Assembly: GCA_964506785.1 (NCBI GenBank) | Contig: CAZDME010000034.1 | Coordinates: forward strand, 1-14,474 | Source: CAZDME01 sp964506785 [NCBI: uncultured bacterium] | Lineage (GTDB): Bacteria > CAZDME01 > JAYEMH01 | Reading direction: 5' to 3' | DNA length: 14,474 nt | Shown: piece by piece, positions 12,584 through 14,474 of the stretch | How positions within the stretch are numbered: the first letter of the stretch is position 1 | Layout: every line of letters starts with the position of its first letter | Made by a program: the position numbers and the translations under genes | The notes under the pieces: model-generated | Databases searched by the model: none | Told to the model about the DNA's origin: nothing | The model's input: only the letters and a program-made list of their open reading frames with translations

Positions 12584-13583
12584 ACCACCTGAATCCGAGG
12601 CCGGCGACAATAGATATCTTTCCCCCCTCTATTAATTCCTCAAGGAAGGCCTCGCCGGAGTCTCCCATGATTTTTCGGGATAGTTTAATACTTATATCCA
12701 GATTTTCGTCCTTTTTATTTTTCAATTTAAATTCCAGCTTATGTTTATCATCCAGCCTACAATCGGCTCCAAAGACGAGCCCCCGGTATCTTCCTGATTC
12801 AAAGGGCATCTCAAAGATTAATCCCAGATTTTTATTTACCTTCCATTCTCCGAGGAGAGTAATTTCTTTTTTCCGGGGGACTGCCCCTATGCCCACTTTA
12901 TATTTAAGTCCCTTTTTTGCCGCCTTTCCCAGGCTTACTTCGAAATCGAACTGCGAATTTATCTTTTTATTCAGGCAATAGATAATCCGGTGTTTTCCGG
13001 CGATATCCCACCGGCCCTTAAAGGTCAGGGTCCGGGTCAACTTTCTTTTTCTTACAAGGCGGGTTTTTTCGTAGGTGTATACAATTTCATTTTTTTTATT
13101 TACTTCCCAGCTTCCTTTAAGGGTAAGAATATCGGTTTTCCCTTTTTCCCTTTTTGCCCTAAAGCTCAAGCGGTTATATTTATCCGCCTGCCATCTTCCT
13201 TCCAGTTTCAGGATATAGATGCGGTAGTTTCCTTCCGAATCTTTGCTGGCCGCAGAAAAGATTAATCTGTTTGCTTTGGCATCCAGGAGCTGTGTTTGTA
13301 TGACCAGTTTATTCCCGGCGATTTGGTTACCCCATTTATTCAACGTTAATATAAGGTTATGATTTTTATCCAGTGACCATCTGCCTTTAAGCTTGATGTT
13401 TTGGGGGATGGAGGAAAGGGGGGATTTCTTGACATGGAAGCTGATGCGGTTTTTTTTATCGATTTTGAATTTCCCGTCCAGGACATATCTAAAATATGGA
13501 AATTTTGATTCTTTCGTTTCTTTTTTATATATCAGGCGGTTATGGGGGTCTATCTCCAGCTTTATTTTTTCTTTACTATCCAT
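12582..13583 (-). CDS. Repetitive beta-strand protein with outer-membrane-like C-terminus
   Basis: Protein of 333 residues that I do not recognise as a named family. It is built from about nine copies of a unit of the form GxWx(V/L/I)(D/N)KxNxIxF, for example GRWSLDKNHNLILTL (67-81), GRWQADKYNRLSFRA (129-143), GSWEVNKKNEIVYTY (157-171), GRWDIAGKHRIIYCL (190-204) and GEWKVNKNLGLIFEM (245-259), roughly 28-40 residues apart. The alternating hydrophobic pattern means paired beta strands. The end, SIVAGLGFRW, resembles the C-terminal beta-signal of outer-membrane barrels (final aromatic residue), yet no signal peptide is present at this start or at the upstream GTG at 13691. I chose the ATG at 13583 because TATAAT lies just upstream and the added residues from 13691 lack a Shine-Dalgarno and look unrelated. 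It is the only minus-strand gene here. Confidence 0.75.
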   Translation of the reverse strand: MDSKEKIKLEIDPHNRLIYKKETKESKFPYFRYVLDGKFKIDKKNRISFHVKKSPLSSIPQNIKLKGRWSLDKNHNLILTLNKWGNQIAGNKLVIQTQLLDAKANRLIFSAASKDSEGNYRIYILKLEGRWQADKYNRLSFRAKREKGKTDILTLKGSWEVNKKNEIVYTYEKTRLVRKRKLTRTLTFKGRWDIAGKHRIIYCLNKKINSQFDFEVSLGKAAKKGLKYKVGIGAVPRKKEITLLGEWKVNKNLGLIFEMPFESGRYRGLVFGADCRLDDKHKLEFKLKNKKDENLDISIKLSRKIMGDSGEAFLEELIEGGKISIVAGLGFRW

Positions 13584-13590
13584 TTTATTT

Positions 13591-13618
13591 ATTATATCAC
13601 ACTCTCCCTGCCGGCCAA
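13591..13618 (-). promoter_or_regulatory. Promoter candidate with perfect TATAAT for the beta-repeat gene
   Basis: On the minus strand, TTGGCC (4 of 6 to -35) is followed after 16 bases by a perfect TATAAT and, seven bases later, by the ATG at 13583. Transcription would then begin at or next to the start codon, giving a leaderless or near-leaderless message. There is no Shine-Dalgarno between TATAAT and the ATG, which fits that reading. Confidence 0.5.
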
Positions 13619-13809
13619 AACTAAATCCCCGCCTAAATAATCTTGCGGTTTTTCTCTTTCCGCTGTACAATATATTTCTGTAAAAAGGCACACACTATGC
13701 TTCCCAATATTTTTTACACCGGGTTTCTGTATTAGCCGTTCCGTATTCGGCTTTAAGCTTTCCGGCTTTTAAATTTTAGGCTGGTGACGTTTCAAAAAAA
13801 GGCGGGTAT

Positions 13810-14271
13810 ATGTTTAAGCTGGTAATAAGCATACTAATATGTCAGTTTGCTGGAATTATCGGGGGATTATTTACGCGATATTCTATTCCGGTATGGTATG
13901 AAAGTCTTAAGAAACCCTTTTTTATTCCGCCTAACTGGTTATTTGGGCCCGTCTGGGCAGTTTTATATACTATGATGGGCATTGCCGTATACACTATCTG
14001 GCGCAAAGGATTACGGACGGACGGTATCAAATCGGCTCTCGAAATTTTTATTTTCCAATTAATTTTAAACAGTTTATGGCCGGTAGTTTTTTTCGGAGGC
14101 AGATCGATTGCCGGCGGCATGATTATTATTGTGTTTTTATGGCTGGCTATAGTCTGGACTATGCGCGTCTTTTTTAATCTTTCGAAAACGGCGTTTTTAC
14201 TGCTTGTGCCGTATATTTTATGGGTAAGTTTCGCGCTTGTGCTTAATTTATCATTTGTCATATTAAACTAA
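13810..14271 (+). CDS. tspO: TspO/MBR family membrane protein
   Basis: Integral membrane protein of 153 residues with five hydrophobic helices. Hallmarks: KKPFFIPPNWLFGPVWAVLY (34-53), QLILNSLWPVVFF (83-95) and LLVPYILWVSFALVLN (131-146), the helix-5 ligand-pocket stretch. TspO proteins bind porphyrins, cholesterol-like molecules or haem breakdown products and act in tetrapyrrole or stress responses; the mammalian homologue is the mitochondrial 18-kDa translocator. No haem, carotenoid or photosynthesis gene is nearby to tell its role here. AAAGGCGGG just upstream of the ATG sets the start. A tiny lipoprotein gene begins 11 bases after its stop, in the same direction. Confidence 0.92.
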   Translation: MFKLVISILICQFAGIIGGLFTRYSIPVWYESLKKPFFIPPNWLFGPVWAVLYTMMGIAVYTIWRKGLRTDGIKSALEIFIFQLILNSLWPVVFFGGRSIAGGMIIIVFLWLAIVWTMRVFFNLSKTAFLLLVPYILWVSFALVLNLSFVILN

Positions 14272-14282
14272 CAGGGTATGCA

Positions 14283-14441
14283 ATGAGACCTATATTTATA
14301 TTGATTATTGTTATGTTTATCGCCGGGTGCTCTCACATTATTTACGAACAAGAGAAAGACGCGACAGGCCTTTCGGATTCCGGGAGTAAAACAGAGTTCC
14401 AGTTACGCGGACCCAAAGCGGTAATAAAACACAGTTTTTAA
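14283..14441 (+). CDS. Small lipoprotein, unknown function
   Basis: Short gene of 52 residues beginning MRPIFILIIVMFIAGCSHII. The hydrophobic stretch ending in the lipobox IAGC (lipidated Cys16) is a clear signal-peptidase-II signal, so the mature 37-residue protein would be anchored to a membrane. The mature part is hydrophilic (EQEKDATGLSDSGSKTE, then RGPKAVIKHSF) without known domains. It follows tspO by 11 bases with a weak CAGGG upstream, so the two are probably co-transcribed. Small lipoproteins of this size are common and rarely characterised; I offer no function. Confidence 0.65.
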   Translation: MRPIFILIIVMFIAGCSHIIYEQEKDATGLSDSGSKTEFQLRGPKAVIKHSF

Positions 14442-14474
14442 GTCACTTTGTTATGAAGCAGAAAAAAATTGGCA

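Noticed and set aside
13584-13691. Upstream GTG giving 36 more residues for the beta-repeat protein
   Set aside because: No Shine-Dalgarno, basic low-similarity residues, no signal peptide, and a promoter would lie inside it.
13842-14261. 139-codon minus-strand open frame
   Set aside because: Exact shadow of tspO; its translation shows no family features.
14453-14474. Possible gene start MKQKKIG at the right edge
   Set aside because: Only seven codons and no Shine-Dalgarno; cannot be supported.
1-14474. CRISPR arrays, insertion sequences, tRNA or rRNA genes, phage genes
   Set aside because: Looked for repeat-spacer patterns, transposase motifs and tRNA cloverleaf signatures; none found by eye.

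Overview
This window is gene-dense: every gene reads on the + strand except one (12582-13583), spacing is short or overlapping, and no gene-free stretch exceeds 300 bases. It looks like a chromosomal piece from an anaerobic bacterium, probably Gram-negative and uncultivated. The reasons are a dicluster ferredoxin, an oxygen-sensitive radical-SAM activase, CooT- and CooC-like nickel proteins, a DUF1638 protein, a desulforedoxin and an L-lactate dehydrogenase, with no oxygen-respiration genes. Genes such as DUF1638, the MTH1187 family and CooT are shared between anaerobic bacteria and archaea, but GroES, TspO, bacterial promoters and strong Shine-Dalgarno sites point to a bacterium. The phylum cannot be fixed from the window; an Omnitrophota- or Desulfobacterota-like lineage is only a guess.

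Layout. (A) 1-7321 is one long co-directional block closed by a clear intrinsic terminator at 7367-7397. It opens with a redox/protein-care set: ferredoxin, zinc-ribbon NUDIX hydrolase, thioredoxin-glutaredoxin fusion, a short GroES, DUF1684 and a radical-SAM activase. A metal/cofactor set follows: CooT, a helical-domain TrmO fusion, a 24-codon Cys-Cys ORF, a ZIP transporter, a CooC-like ATPase carrying its CxC motif, and DUF1638. FmdB-type zinc ribbon, MTH1187-family thiamine-binding protein and a small J-protein finish the block. (B) 7398-9299 has its own promoter and encodes lactate dehydrogenase, a 41-residue desulforedoxin and a two-helix membrane protein of unknown function. (C) 9337-12529 starts at another promoter candidate and holds a LOG-family phosphoribohydrolase, a second TrmO, a MATE exporter and a start-less TPR remnant. 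(D) 12582-13583 on the minus strand is a 333-residue protein built of repeated beta-strand units with an outer-membrane-like C-terminus but no signal peptide. (E) 13810-14441 holds TspO/MBR and a tiny lipoprotein.

The most suggestive set is 3263-6481, CooT to DUF1638. A nickel-binding peptide, a divalent-metal transporter and a CooC-type metallochaperone ATPase overlap or abut genes of unknown role (the helical domain on TrmO, the Cys-Cys mini-ORF, DUF1638). No carbon monoxide dehydrogenase, acetyl-CoA synthase or corrinoid methyltransferase lies in the window, so the client enzyme is missing. Other points of interest are two TrmO paralogues 6 kb apart, a GroES that lacks the usual roof hairpin, a thioredoxin domain without cysteines, and the beta-repeat protein.
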